Source of the DNA: JAZKBN01 sp040388605
GTDB lineage: Bacteria; Bacteroidota; Bacteroidia; Cytophagales; Flexibacteraceae
Direction of reading: 5' to 3'
DNA length: 64,000 nt
NCBI GenBank assembly: GCA_040388605.1
Contig: JAZKBN010000027.1
Coordinates: 1-64,000, forward strand
Shown here: piece after piece, positions 54,322 to 63,331 of the stretch
Position numbering within the stretch: position 1 is the stretch's first letter
Layout: every line of letters starts with the position of its first letter
Position numbers and translations under genes: made by a program
The notes under the pieces: model-generated
What the model was told of the DNA's origin: nothing
Seen by the model: only the letters and a program-made list of their open reading frames with translations
Database searches by the model: none

Positions 54322-55845
54322 ATGAAATTTTATCTAAGCACTTCAAATGAATTATTAAGAATAAAGAAAGCAAACGTAATTGTCTTGTATTTAAGCGCTT
54401 GGGATGATTGGTTTACGTATTCAACTTTATATAATGTTTATTATTTTAATAACAATGAAGTAAAAATAAGTTTAGGTTCTGTCAAAATTGGTCAAAAAAA
54501 CATGCGAACTCGAAGCCCTGAACTGCCGGAGTCTTTTCGTACTCTTAGCTCAAGTTTCTTTTCACTTGGACAAGATGATAGTTATTACGAATCCCTAAAT
54601 AGCCTAGGAGCGGCATTCAGGGAAGAAGTGTTACGCGCACTTAATGATATGGCTTTGCAAAACAGCATCTATTTAGAGGCCTTAAATGAAAATGTAACAA
54701 AAGTATCTTTACTACGTTCAGTAAGCAAAATTTCTGTTGAAGGCCAATTTAGAAGACTTGCTCAAGGCAACGCAAGTTTGACTCCATATAATTTTCAGTA
54801 CATAGCACCTAAGCATCTTAAGAGTGCCACAGGCCCCATGGTGCTAGACTTTAATGTTTTACCTGAATCAAACCCTCCAACCAATATACATGTGGTTATT
54901 GGAAGAAATGGTGTTGGAAAAACGCATCTATTTAGTAATATGATTTTAACATTACTCAATGATAATAAATCAAACAGCAAGTACGGACATTTCATTTTTA
55001 AAGATCAACCTGAGAAGTTGTTTGCGAATTTAGTCTCTGTCTCATTTAGTGCTTTTGATGAAGCAGATACTATTGTTGAAAAGAGTATTGAGCAAAGGGA
55101 TAAAACCAAACATCTAAACTGCTCATACATTGGAATAAAAAGGGTATCAAAAGTGACAGGAAAAGTCTTACCAAAGAGCCCAATTATACTGAAGAATAAC
55201 TTTGTAAAGAGTGTAGAAAAATGCATTGCAGATTCAAAGAGTGATAAATGGCTTGCTGCCCTTGAAATGTTGGAAGCAGACCCAATATTTAAAGAAGCTG
55301 AAGTGTCACAGCTTGCCAAGCTGACGCCGGAGGAAGACTTCACAGAAATCGCTTCTAAAACATTTAATAACCTAAGTTCAGGGCATAAAATTGTACTGCT
55401 GACAACAACGCAGCTTGTAGAAAAAATTGAAGAACGTAGTCTTGTTTTATTAGATGAACCAGAAGGATATTTGCATCCGCCGCTTTTGTCAGCATTTATA
55501 CGGGCTTTGTCGGATTTACTTGTAAAGCGAAACGCTGTTGCTATTATTGGGACACATTCCCCTGTTGTTCTTCAAGAAGTGCCCCAAAGCTGCGTTTGGA
55601 AACTGCGGCGTAATGGTGCAAATGCAGTTGCTGAGAGACTAGAGATAGAGTCTTTTGGCGAAAACGTAGGCCTGTTAACACAAGAGGTATTTGGATTAGA
55701 AGTAGCTGACTCGGGATTTCATAGAATTTTGAAATCAATCGTCAGCGAATCAGATACATATGAAGAAGCTATTGGAAAATTAAACAACCAACTTGGTTTT
55801 GAGGCCAGAGCCATATTACGTAATCTTCTATTCAAGCACAAATGA
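54322..55845 (+). CDS. ptuA: Septu-like ATPase (PtuA-type)
   Basis: This 507-aa ABC/SMC-like ATPase has Walker A VIGRNGVGKTHL (about 193-204), ABC signature LSSGHKIVL (about 353-361), Walker B LVLLDEPEGYL (about 376-386) and GTHSP (switch His, about 413-417). A long N-terminal region of about 190 residues precedes the ATPase. The partner gene is an HNH endonuclease overlapping by 4 bp (ATGA), the defining layout of Septu. The family call is from this layout and motifs. It ends in TGA. Confidence 0.7.
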   Translation: MKFYLSTSNELLRIKKANVIVLYLSAWDDWFTYSTLYNVYYFNNNEVKISLGSVKIGQKNMRTRSPELPESFRTLSSSFFSLGQDDSYYESLNSLGAAFREEVLRALNDMALQNSIYLEALNENVTKVSLLRSVSKISVEGQFRRLAQGNASLTPYNFQYIAPKHLKSATGPMVLDFNVLPESNPPTNIHVVIGRNGVGKTHLFSNMILTLLNDNKSNSKYGHFIFKDQPEKLFANLVSVSFSAFDEADTIVEKSIEQRDKTKHLNCSYIGIKRVSKVTGKVLPKSPIILKNNFVKSVEKCIADSKSDKWLAALEMLEADPIFKEAEVSQLAKLTPEEDFTEIASKTFNNLSSGHKIVLLTTTQLVEKIEERSLVLLDEPEGYLHPPLLSAFIRALSDLLVKRNAVAIIGTHSPVVLQEVPQSCVWKLRRNGANAVAERLEIESFGENVGLLTQEVFGLEVADSGFHRILKSIVSESDTYEEAIGKLNNQLGFEARAILRNLLFKHK

Positions 55846-56681
55846 GAAAAATTCTAAAACCTACCATAGGTGTCGGTATTGTATTTAAGGATTGCATTGA
55901 AAATATAAGCGACCCTATACTAAAGCTTGCTCTAAGCAATTCGGTAAATAGCATTGTGGCAGCCGAGAAGGACTTTGACGACAAAAAGCAAGATAACGAG
56001 CTATATTTAATTCCACAGGGTAATTCAATAGGGGGGCTTGTTACAACTTCTGAACTAAAGAAAGTTTATACAGACAGGCTTGTGAACAAGAAGCACAAAG
56101 CTCGATTACATTATAACAATATACTACATTTAGCCCCAAAAGGTAAATGTCCCCTTTGCTCTCAAAGAATAGCCAAGACTTTAGACCACTATCTGCCCAA
56201 GTCACAATATCCATTGCTGGCTGTTAGTCCATTGAACTTAATACCTGCATGTTCGGATTGCAATAAAGATAAATTGGTCAGCTTTCCAACTACTAATTAT
56301 GAAGAAACTTTACACCCATATTATGATGATCTTGAAAATGACAGCTGGCTGAGACTGGCACTACTGGATGTAAACCCAATGATATTTGATTTTTACGTAG
56401 ACCCTCCGGCTATTTGGAATAAACTTCTTAAGAAAAGAGTAAAAAAACATTTTGATGCATTTAATCTAAATGAACTTTATATAACTCATGCGGCAGAAGA
56501 GTTTGAGAATATTAAAAAGCAAGTAACTGACCTATACAACAATGGCGGGGCCGACTCACTACGTAGTCATTTGTTAGAATGTCTTACAAGCCGAGAATTA
56601 ACAAATAAAAACAGTTGGCAAACAGCTTTATATAAAGGGCTTCATAACAATGTAAGATTTTGCAATGGAGAGTTTATATGA
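55842..56681 (+). CDS. ptuB: Septu-like HNH endonuclease (PtuB-type)
   Basis: The protein is 279 aa. The HNH core is CPLCSQRIAKTLDHYLPKS...NLIPACSDCNKDK at about residues 104-146, with CxxC/CxxC zinc ligands and the DH catalytic pair. It starts in an ATGA overlap with the ATPase gene. In Septu systems the ATPase-nuclease complex acts against phage. No retron reverse transcriptase is nearby. It ends in TGA. Confidence 0.8.
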   Translation: MRKILKPTIGVGIVFKDCIENISDPILKLALSNSVNSIVAAEKDFDDKKQDNELYLIPQGNSIGGLVTTSELKKVYTDRLVNKKHKARLHYNNILHLAPKGKCPLCSQRIAKTLDHYLPKSQYPLLAVSPLNLIPACSDCNKDKLVSFPTTNYEETLHPYYDDLENDSWLRLALLDVNPMIFDFYVDPPAIWNKLLKKRVKKHFDAFNLNELYITHAAEEFENIKKQVTDLYNNGGADSLRSHLLECLTSRELTNKNSWQTALYKGLHNNVRFCNGEFI

Positions 56682-56688
56682 TGTGCTT

Positions 56689-58455
56689 TTATTCATCAAG
56701 GTAATAACTGGTATTCATTTCGGTATTTGGATGTAAATCCTGCCATAATATTTTAAAGCCCTCAATATCTCTGTCATTATCTGCTATTTTCTTTTTTAGC
56801 TCATTTATTTCATTACATTCTTCCTGAGAAAGGTAGAATTGTATATTTTTAAAAAAGTCCATTAGTTTATTAAAATCGCCCCTGTTTACCTTAGGAAGTT
56901 CGCTCAATGCAAATAAATTAGTAATAGCTTTTACAATTTCGGAGTGATTTATTTGAGGTCGCAATCTTGGAATAATGTTAATCATTCCATCCTCGGAAAT
57001 TACTATGATAAGCGTGGGAGATTTCTTGCCCCAATATTCGTAATATCGAATCGCAGAATTATATCTTGCCCCTCGTGATGAGTTTCCTTTGTCAGTGGCA
57101 AGTCCGTCAAGTATCACGCCGATTGCATGGCAGACACAATTCCTATCCAAAAGAACAGCGCCATCAATAGAGGTAAACTGGTTGATTATGGTAGGGGTAA
57201 GCTTTAAAGGCTTTAGCTGGAAACACTGGCTCCCTAATCTATCAGCTTCTTCACTTGCGAGGTCGGAAATCAAGAGCATTGTTCCGTGTGTTTGTTTTGT
57301 GGCTAGAATAGTAATGTCCCATAAATCATTAATTTGCTTTTTATCAATGCCGCTAAATACTCTTTCCAAGTCAGAACTGAACTTTATCCTATCGATTATA
57401 TCCTTTGCAAGTGATGGCTGCCCATATGCTACCTGCATCAATGAATTATCATTATGCAAGACCTCCCATTTATAATGGCTTATAAATTTTACAACAAACA
57501 GCGATTCGGTACTTGGGTTGTATGTTCTTGTTTGCTCGCCAAGGCCATATATTAGCGCGGAATCTGAAATGAGTAATAATGAATCATTTGATAATTCGAG
57601 AAGTTTCCTGACTTTTCTTGAATCGTCAACTCGAACAGGTACGCTTAGCTCTAAGCTGTAGCGAATATTGGGATGGTCTTTCTTTGCAAAAATTATTTTG
57701 CCAAGCCCTTCGCCTCCCTCATATCTCAAAGAAGAAATTGCATTGCAAGCTTCAAACAGACCGTGTAATCCATCAAAGTTCTGGCCTGCATTTGATACCG
57801 TATACATGAAATCACTTGCAGCCACGCGCATTAGTTCATCAGCAGGTCTTTCAATTGCACCAATTCCTCTGTGCGGATTATACAGTGAATTGGTACATTC
57901 ACTTAAGTAAACTTTAATGGCGCTCTGAATAAAGGATGTCCTTACTGCCTGCCTGCCATTCGGCTTCTCAATCGTAAGGGAATAATACTTTTTAAGCGCT
58001 TGTTTATTAAGTGTGAGCACAACAAATACACGGTAGCCATCTACAAAATTCGGATAGGAAATAAACTTCTCAGTCTCAGCAGCATAATCATCCCTTTTAA
58101 GGATTTTGCTGATGGCTTCAATGAATGCCCTGTTAACTATTCTTTCATCTTGATGTTGCTGTGCTACCGGATGGGACTGCATCAAATTTCTATCTTCATC
58201 CGTAACTACGAGTTGTTGAACAATACTTTCAATTTTTGAAAATGCATTGACTGAATAGCCGCAATCTTCCGGTTCCAAACAAATTATATTCCTGTTCTGC
58301 TCCTGATTTTGTTCGTACAAAACCCCTAAAATGAACACCTTGGGATTCAATTCTTGGTCTATAAGATTGAAGAGCCGTTCAGCATTCGATTGAAGTGCGT
58401 TGCGAAAATTTCGTTGAAAACCCCACATAAATAATCTAATTAAATATTTTTCCAT
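56689..58455 (-). CDS. DisA/DAC-like domain protein, copy 2
   Basis: The protein is 588 aa. The DAC-like core is TSIDGAVLLDRN (about 435-446), IGVILDGLA, RGARYNSAIRYYEY and IIVISEDGMINI. As in the 13354-14733 protein, the canonical RHR triad is RYN, so cyclase activity is uncertain. Relative to copy 1 it has an extra ~70 N-terminal residues (FQRNFRNALQSNAERLF...) and a ~90-residue helical C-terminal extension. It sits next to the element-2 integrase and has its own promoter (58506-58513). It ends in TAA, 7 nt from the HNH stop. Confidence 0.65.
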   Translation of the reverse strand: MEKYLIRLFMWGFQRNFRNALQSNAERLFNLIDQELNPKVFILGVLYEQNQEQNRNIICLEPEDCGYSVNAFSKIESIVQQLVVTDEDRNLMQSHPVAQQHQDERIVNRAFIEAISKILKRDDYAAETEKFISYPNFVDGYRVFVVLTLNKQALKKYYSLTIEKPNGRQAVRTSFIQSAIKVYLSECTNSLYNPHRGIGAIERPADELMRVAASDFMYTVSNAGQNFDGLHGLFEACNAISSLRYEGGEGLGKIIFAKKDHPNIRYSLELSVPVRVDDSRKVRKLLELSNDSLLLISDSALIYGLGEQTRTYNPSTESLFVVKFISHYKWEVLHNDNSLMQVAYGQPSLAKDIIDRIKFSSDLERVFSGIDKKQINDLWDITILATKQTHGTMLLISDLASEEADRLGSQCFQLKPLKLTPTIINQFTSIDGAVLLDRNCVCHAIGVILDGLATDKGNSSRGARYNSAIRYYEYWGKKSPTLIIVISEDGMINIIPRLRPQINHSEIVKAITNLFALSELPKVNRGDFNKLMDFFKNIQFYLSQEECNEINELKKKIADNDRDIEGFKILWQDLHPNTEMNTSYYLDE

Positions 58456-58505
58456 AGTTATTAATACTATTGCTTGATTCTAACTATCAGTTGTTAGAAG
58501 ACTTA

Positions 58506-58513
58506 CAAAGGTA
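58506..58513 (-). promoter_or_regulatory. Bacteroidota-type -7 box (TACCTTTG)
   Basis: It is read on the minus strand, matches TAnnTTTG and lies about 50 nt upstream of the DAC-like gene start at 58455. Confidence 0.6.
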
Positions 58514-58527
58514 GTTATAATAGCAAC

Positions 58528-59772
58528 TTATTCTAACAGCTTTTTGCTCATTTCCTCCCTAAAGTCGTCCTCAAACCCAGCCAAGTAGTTCTCGGTAGTT
58601 TTCATATCAGAATGCCCAAGGCTTTCCGAGATAAACTCAATACTTGCCCCAGAGCGCTTAAGGACAGTTGAAAAGGTATGCCGAGCTGTATAGGTAGTGA
58701 TTGGCGCTTCTATCCCCAAATCTTCTCCAATGCGCTTCATCCAAGTATTAATATTTCGGACAACTTGCAGCGATACAGCAAGTCTACGTTCAGCATCCAT
58801 ATCCATATTGTAAAACGGGAACACAAAGGAACTAGGCCGCTTATGCTGCTGGCCCCAGCGCTCAATAATAGCTAAAGCGGTTTCCGGCAAGTGAGCGACA
58901 ATGGGCTTGGCATTGCTGCGGGTGGTACGCTCCGTTTTCTGCCTTGTAAACACTAATCGTTTGCCTTCTATGTTCTGATATTTCAGGTTGCAGAGGTCTT
59001 TGATGTTCATACCATTGCACAGGTAGCTTAAGAGCCAAAGGTCACGAGCCTGTTCTTCCCATGTATCGGGATACTTTGGTGTATAGCTGATTATTTTCTG
59101 CACATCGGCACGGGTAAGGGCCTTCTTTATATTGGCCCCCGCAGGAATTTGGTACTTGCGCTTGCCAAAAGGGTAAAAAGTAGCCAGCACGATTCCCTTT
59201 TCAATCGCGCAATTGTAAATGGTACGAACACACCGCAGGTATATCCCTACTGTGGTTGAAGAGTATCCGTTTTTGAGCATGTAGCGCTCATATTGGGCTA
59301 ACCATGCCGGTGTCATATCCTCAAAATACAGGCTTGAAGCATATTTGCGCAATGAAACAAGGGCGCACCTGTATGAGCTTGCCGTTCCGGCCCGTTCGGC
59401 AGCTTTGAGGTCGGCTATGTAAACTTCAAACACATCATATACTGTTTTGGCCTTTCTACCGTCTTCTGCCGAAGTGTAAGAAGGTTTGCCGTTATATGCA
59501 TCCTGAAACCTATTATAGGTAAACGCGCCAAGGCTATCTATAATCTCCTGTGCTTTTGTTTCAATAGCAGAGATTTGGGTCTGAATGTCTTTGAGCGGCC
59601 CTCTTGCCTTCTTTGCTGCTATCTTTTCCCAGTCTTCGGGCAGGACTGAAAGGCCCGTTCCAAAATTGCGATTACCGCTAAGATAGATTACCCGTAGCTT
59701 CAAAGGGCGGGTACCGTCCTTTTTTACCGACCTTGGGTCGAGTATAACCTTCGCTGTTGCCTTGCCTTCCAT
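58528..59772 (-). CDS. Tyrosine recombinase, element-2 integrase
   Basis: This 414-aa protein is similar along its whole length to the element-1 integrase. It shares the arm-binding N-terminus (KDGTRPLKLRVIYLSGNRNF), NGMNIKDLCNL where the first catalytic Arg would be expected, QKTERTTRSNAKPI, TARHTFSTVLKRSG and ESLGHSDMKTTENYL (nucleophile Tyr). It lies 156 bp inside the right att copy of element 2 and next to TTTTTTGCCCAG arm sites. It ends in TAA. Confidence 0.9.
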   Translation of the reverse strand: MEGKATAKVILDPRSVKKDGTRPLKLRVIYLSGNRNFGTGLSVLPEDWEKIAAKKARGPLKDIQTQISAIETKAQEIIDSLGAFTYNRFQDAYNGKPSYTSAEDGRKAKTVYDVFEVYIADLKAAERAGTASSYRCALVSLRKYASSLYFEDMTPAWLAQYERYMLKNGYSSTTVGIYLRCVRTIYNCAIEKGIVLATFYPFGKRKYQIPAGANIKKALTRADVQKIISYTPKYPDTWEEQARDLWLLSYLCNGMNIKDLCNLKYQNIEGKRLVFTRQKTERTTRSNAKPIVAHLPETALAIIERWGQQHKRPSSFVFPFYNMDMDAERRLAVSLQVVRNINTWMKRIGEDLGIEAPITTYTARHTFSTVLKRSGASIEFISESLGHSDMKTTENYLAGFEDDFREEMSKKLLE

Positions 59773-59790
59773 AATTTTAGCGGTTTAAAA

Positions 59791-59814
59791 TTTGCCCAGT
59801 TTTTTGCCCAGTAA
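59791..59814. repeat. Integrase arm-type sites, right end of element 2
   Basis: This is a tandem TTTGCCCAG/TTTTTTGCCCAG doublet, the same as at 27495-27521 at the other end of element 2. Confidence 0.6.
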
Positions 59815-59928
59815 ATATAAGAAATAACGTGATAATTGGGCAAGAAAGATGAAGTGACAATTTTATAAGTTACTGATAATCAGTATATAAATTATAAATC
59901 AGGAACCTAAATGAACCCCTTGTATCTT

Positions 59929-60012
59929 ACTGTTAATCAGGGGGTCCTTGGTTCAAGCCCAAGAGAAAGCGCAGATTATCAAGGCCTTACAAAGCGATTT
60001 GTAAGGCCTTTT
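59929..60012 (+). repeat. att direct repeat, tRNA-Asn(GUU) 3' half plus terminator
   Basis: This is the second copy of the 27408-27490 repeat, with one substitution (C for A in the variable loop), a perfect T arm and the same terminator hairpin. It separates element 2 from element 3. Confidence 0.85.
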
Positions 60013-60017
60013 CGTTT

Positions 60018-60042
60018 TTTGATACACAATTTGATACACAGA
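60018..60042. repeat. Arm-type sites, left end of element 3
   Basis: TTTGATACACA occurs twice in tandem. The same type is found beside the element-1 integrase (27270-27294) but not at the element-2 ends. Confidence 0.5.
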
Positions 60043-60191
60043 CATTGTAGTTGCACACAGGCAAAATAGGCATGCCGCCTTTATTTTTCTTTTACGGTAT
60101 TTTTGCCGTTGACTATACTTCACCCCTAATAACGCGAAAAACGCCCTCGAAAGGGCGTTCTTCATTATAATAGGGAAGCATATACAGGTCT

Positions 60192-60503
60192 TTACTTGCC
60201 TTTGCCGATGCGGAGGTTTGACTTTTGTTCCTGAACGGTGGAAACCTTACCATCTTTCAACCACATCTCAAGATTTAGCCTGCTGAAGTAAAGTCTTTTT
60301 CCCCGATGAAAGTGAGGTATGAGCCGTTTGGACGTGAGAGCATATATGCTACTACGCTTTAGGCCAGTGATCTCGCATGCAAGGTCAATGCCTCCCAAGT
60401 CACTTGCCTGGGGTTTGGTATCTGTAAACTGATTGCTCATTTTCTTTATTGATTGGTTTAACTCCTCAATCTTAGAGAGGATTATAGTGAATGGATTTTC
60501 CAT
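60192..60503 (-). CDS. Excisionase-like HTH protein, element 3
   Basis: The protein is 103 aa. The C-terminal winged helix IDLACEITGLKRSSIYALTSKRLIPHFHRG aligns with the element-2 protein at 27639. It is the first gene inside the att site, a typical position for a recombination directionality factor. It ends GKGK then TAA, fixing the natural end of this family. Confidence 0.65.
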   Translation of the reverse strand: MENPFTIILSKIEELNQSIKKMSNQFTDTKPQASDLGGIDLACEITGLKRSSIYALTSKRLIPHFHRGKRLYFSRLNLEMWLKDGKVSTVQEQKSNLRIGKGK

Positions 60504-60507
60504 ACTG

Positions 60508-60963
60508 TTATGTGTCAGTTTTATTACGGGCGATAAACTCGTTTATTTTTCGGGCTCCATCTTCTGCGGCTTGGTTGGCTTTGGCTTTATCAGCTGCCGA
60601 TTGTGCTTCGAGCTTTGCCTTTTCCAAATCCAGCTTTTCCTCAGATACCTTTACGCGTTCCCGTTCCTTTTGCAGAATATCGAACTGCGCACGTAACGGG
60701 TCATCTTCGGATTGTGCTGAATCAGCGTGCCGTATAGCTTCCGATTGTGAAGAAAGGCCGGGAGCTTGGGATGAAAAGGGTTGCCTGCGAGTAATACCGT
60801 GATCAGATGGCCTTTCGCTCCGAACAGTTATGCCCACTTTAGGCCGATACCGTGAAACAAAGACAACCACGAACATCAGTACTAACATCAGCCACACGAA
60901 ATTGAAGCCTTCAGTAATGCTATACAGCGAATCAGACAGAGAAAGCTCCTTTTCCATAGTCAA
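60508..60963 (-). CDS. Small membrane-anchored coiled-coil protein, element 3
   Basis: The protein is 151 aa with one membrane segment (about residues 19-39, VWLMLVLMFVVVFVS), a disordered middle and a coiled-coil rich in Lys/Glu/Ala (about 90-140). It has the same architecture as 56-493. It overlaps the end of the upstream DUF4407-like gene by 32 bp and ends in TAA, 4 nt before the HTH gene start. Confidence 0.7.
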   Translation of the reverse strand: MTMEKELSLSDSLYSITEGFNFVWLMLVLMFVVVFVSRYRPKVGITVRSERPSDHGITRRQPFSSQAPGLSSQSEAIRHADSAQSEDDPLRAQFDILQKERERVKVSEEKLDLEKAKLEAQSAADKAKANQAAEDGARKINEFIARNKTDT

Positions 60964-62047
60964 GCCTGCTATCTTGTATAATTATGTCTCCTAAGTCAAT
61001 GCTCTGCTGTATTCTTTCGGAAGTATCCTCCCAAATAAAATCGCTACCAGCGGTCGGCTTACTGATTTGCTGTATCTGCACATCCCGCAAGTCCTTACGT
61101 ACCTGCGTTAGTCCGGCAGATTGCTTCAAAACTCCTTGACTGCTTAATGAATAATCAGTAGGAAAGGCGTTGTGGATAATAACCGGGGTTAAACTGAAGA
61201 GCGAAGCCAAACAGAACAGGAATACAGAAATGTGCTGATACGACTTCTTCCGTGACGGATCTTGCTCGTTGTCAATGAGATAATACATACCGGCCCATTG
61301 ATTGAGGAACGAGGGCAGGGGCTTGACAGCAGGCTGTAGAATAGAGGCTTGGTCTTTGGCAATACTCAGATTTTGGGCAAAGTCCGCATCAGAGTTCTTT
61401 ATGCGGGCCTTTATGCCGTTGACTAATCGCCTTTGCGATTCGGCTTCGGCCATGGCAGTTTGATAACGCTTTCCCTTTCCTGCAACATGGGATACATCAT
61501 TGCGGCCCAATTTGCCATATAAGGGATTGGCTTCCTGTAGCGCTTTGGACTCCCAATCTTGGAGACGGGCTTCTGCCTCAGCCAACTCAGAGTTCAAACG
61601 AGATTTCTCTGCCTCATGCTTTGCCTTCGCATCAGTGACAGGTTTATGTGCCGTCAGCTGCTTTGAGGAATACATAGCTTCAATTGCCTGATTTATATCG
61701 TCGCGGAGTACAAACAACATTAAGGCTTTGCGCATGATCAGAGCCGCGAAGCATAAGAACAGGGTACGACATATTGAGGCGAGCCGAGTATATGATACAT
61801 TTATGAGCATGTCGAAACATAAAATAAGCGCACCATAAAGCAGGAAGGCTATGACTGCTGCTGCATAGCTATGCGATATTATATAGGCTATGAATCCACC
61901 TACTAGGCCTTCATACGTAGCTACTAAAATGACGACACAGCCCTTTACAGCTTGTACGAAATGGCTAAAGCGTGAGCAATGCGACAGTAACTTACTGTCT
62001 GTCATCGCAATACGCTGTAAGCCGATTGGAATGAAATTCATTTTCAT
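60932..62047 (-). CDS. DUF4407-like multi-pass membrane protein, element 3
   Basis: The protein is 371 aa. Membrane segments lie at about 34-52, 56-75 and 92-115. A charged coiled-coil stretch (about 130-245) is followed by another membrane segment (about 275-295). It is the counterpart of 496-1584. It is probably co-transcribed with the 151-aa protein. It ends in TGA, with a TAG four codons later. Confidence 0.65.
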   Translation of the reverse strand: MKMNFIPIGLQRIAMTDSKLLSHCSRFSHFVQAVKGCVVILVATYEGLVGGFIAYIISHSYAAAVIAFLLYGALILCFDMLINVSYTRLASICRTLFLCFAALIMRKALMLFVLRDDINQAIEAMYSSKQLTAHKPVTDAKAKHEAEKSRLNSELAEAEARLQDWESKALQEANPLYGKLGRNDVSHVAGKGKRYQTAMAEAESQRRLVNGIKARIKNSDADFAQNLSIAKDQASILQPAVKPLPSFLNQWAGMYYLIDNEQDPSRKKSYQHISVFLFCLASLFSLTPVIIHNAFPTDYSLSSQGVLKQSAGLTQVRKDLRDVQIQQISKPTAGSDFIWEDTSERIQQSIDLGDIIIQDSRLDYGKGAFSV

Positions 62048-62917
62048 GATTTTGTATTTATGGTTGGGTTAGGGTAATTTTGATTACTGTAGTAAATGGT
62101 ATTTCATCACGGATTTTACCCTTCCGAGATAGAGGGTTTGGAGTATCGTACCGCTTAAGCGGGCAATACTTCGTAATGGTGCTAGGGTGGAAGGGGGAAC
62201 TCTGGTTTACCATAGCTAAACCATGAGGTGCGTGGCCTATATATGGTATAGACTTCGCTACAACCCGACAGACTCAGGGTAGCGCAGACATCTTCCTCAT
62301 CCAACTTCGGTCGAGACAAGCGCATAGGCTCCCGCCTCCAACCCGTTTTAGGGTTTTCAGTCATTTTTTTAAGAAGGTTAGATTATGCCGCTCCAGGATT
62401 CTGAAGCAGTTAATGGAGAAGAATAGAGCCATTGCCACGAGCAATGGCTACGTGTGACGAAAGAGCTAAAGCAGTTGGAAACTGGGTTTACCAGCGAACC
62501 ATGACGATGACGGCTGCCAAAAAAGGCTGCTGACATGATTATAGCCCGATTGCATTAGTGTTGTGAGTATTGTCTCTTTATGCTGCCCATGGTTTATGCA
62601 ACGAACAAGCTCAAAGGGAGGAACTCCTGTAACGAAGTCGTAATATGTTTGGGGAGGTTCGCTGTTCTTAACAGCGCGAAATTTTAAGCTGACAATACAT
62701 CGTTGAGTCATTCTGAGAAAAGATAAGTGGTGAAACACAAGACGTTTAGCCTCTTCCGAGATTATACGTGAGAATCACAAAAAATCACTAGCAATCAAGT
62801 AGTTACTTCATATATTTGAGCGCGTACTTACAGATTTCACCATGAGAAAGTTGATCTGAAGTATGTGGCACGCATATACGCGTTGACTCAATTGAGGACT
62901 TTTTGGTTCTTAATTTG

Positions 62918-62944
62918 CCCCTGCTCAAAAGGCAGGGGTATTTT
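62918..62944 (+). terminator. Rho-independent terminator
   Basis: CCCCTGC/GCAGGGG with a 7-nt loop, followed by TATTTTTT. Confidence 0.75.
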
Positions 62945-63068
62945 TTGTGGTGGTGGTCGAATTATGCACATATGGCCGTTTCTGATTAGGCAATACAAAG
63001 GTCAACCTCATCTGTCACATATACCATCCCAATTACCGGTATAACTTCACGGCATTTATAATTATAGC

Positions 63069-63076
63069 TACCTTTG
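63069..63076 (+). promoter_or_regulatory. Bacteroidota-type -7 box (TACCTTTG)
   Basis: It matches TAnnTTTG, 18 nt upstream of the ATG at 63095. Confidence 0.6.
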
Positions 63077-63094
63077 TTAGAAATCTAAAAACCT

Positions 63095-63331
63095 ATGCAA
63101 CTTCCTGACCCTCCTATCCTTATTGCTGACAAAGCCTTCCTGATTAAATTCCTTACAGAATTTCACACTTACAAGCATCCGCATATTACGAATTTACGCG
63201 TATTATCTGATACTATGATCTCCGTTATGGACAAATCAGGTCTCTGTAATTCTGAGGTAAAAAAAATATTAAGTAATGGAACGGTATTGTACGATCAAAA
63301 AAGGAAATTATCAGCTTACTATGACAAATAG
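63095..63331 (+). CDS. Hypothetical 78-aa protein
   Basis: This helical protein (MQLPDPPILIADKAFLIKFL) has no recognised motif. It is first in a two-gene unit with its own promoter, overlapping the next start (ATGACAAATAG). It ends in TAG. Confidence 0.5.
   Translation: MQLPDPPILIADKAFLIKFLTEFHTYKHPHITNLRVLSDTMISVMDKSGLCNSEVKKILSNGTVLYDQKRKLSAYYDK

Larger units (their letters stand above)
62048..63094. other. Long region without a confident gene
   Basis: This stretch is just over 1 kb. Short leftward ORFs at 62182-62364 (60 codons) and 62466-62738 (90 codons, reading MFHHLSFLRMTQRC) show no family and may be chance. It contains a palindrome CCGCTTAAGCGG at 62151-62162 within a longer inverted repeat (62142-62170) that may be a regulatory site for the DUF4407 operon, and a terminator at 62918-62944. 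Confidence 0.4.

Noticed and set aside
54322..56681. Retron of the Ec78 type using PtuA/PtuB
   Set aside because: No reverse transcriptase gene or msr/msd-like structure occurs nearby.
27408..60012. Complete tRNA genes at the direct repeats
   Set aside because: Only the anticodon-loop-to-3' half is present at both copies; the 5' half and D arm are missing.
62182..62738. Two short leftward ORFs as genes
   Set aside because: They lack family-like sequence, ribosome sites or counterparts at the equivalent place of element 1; chance ORFs are as likely.
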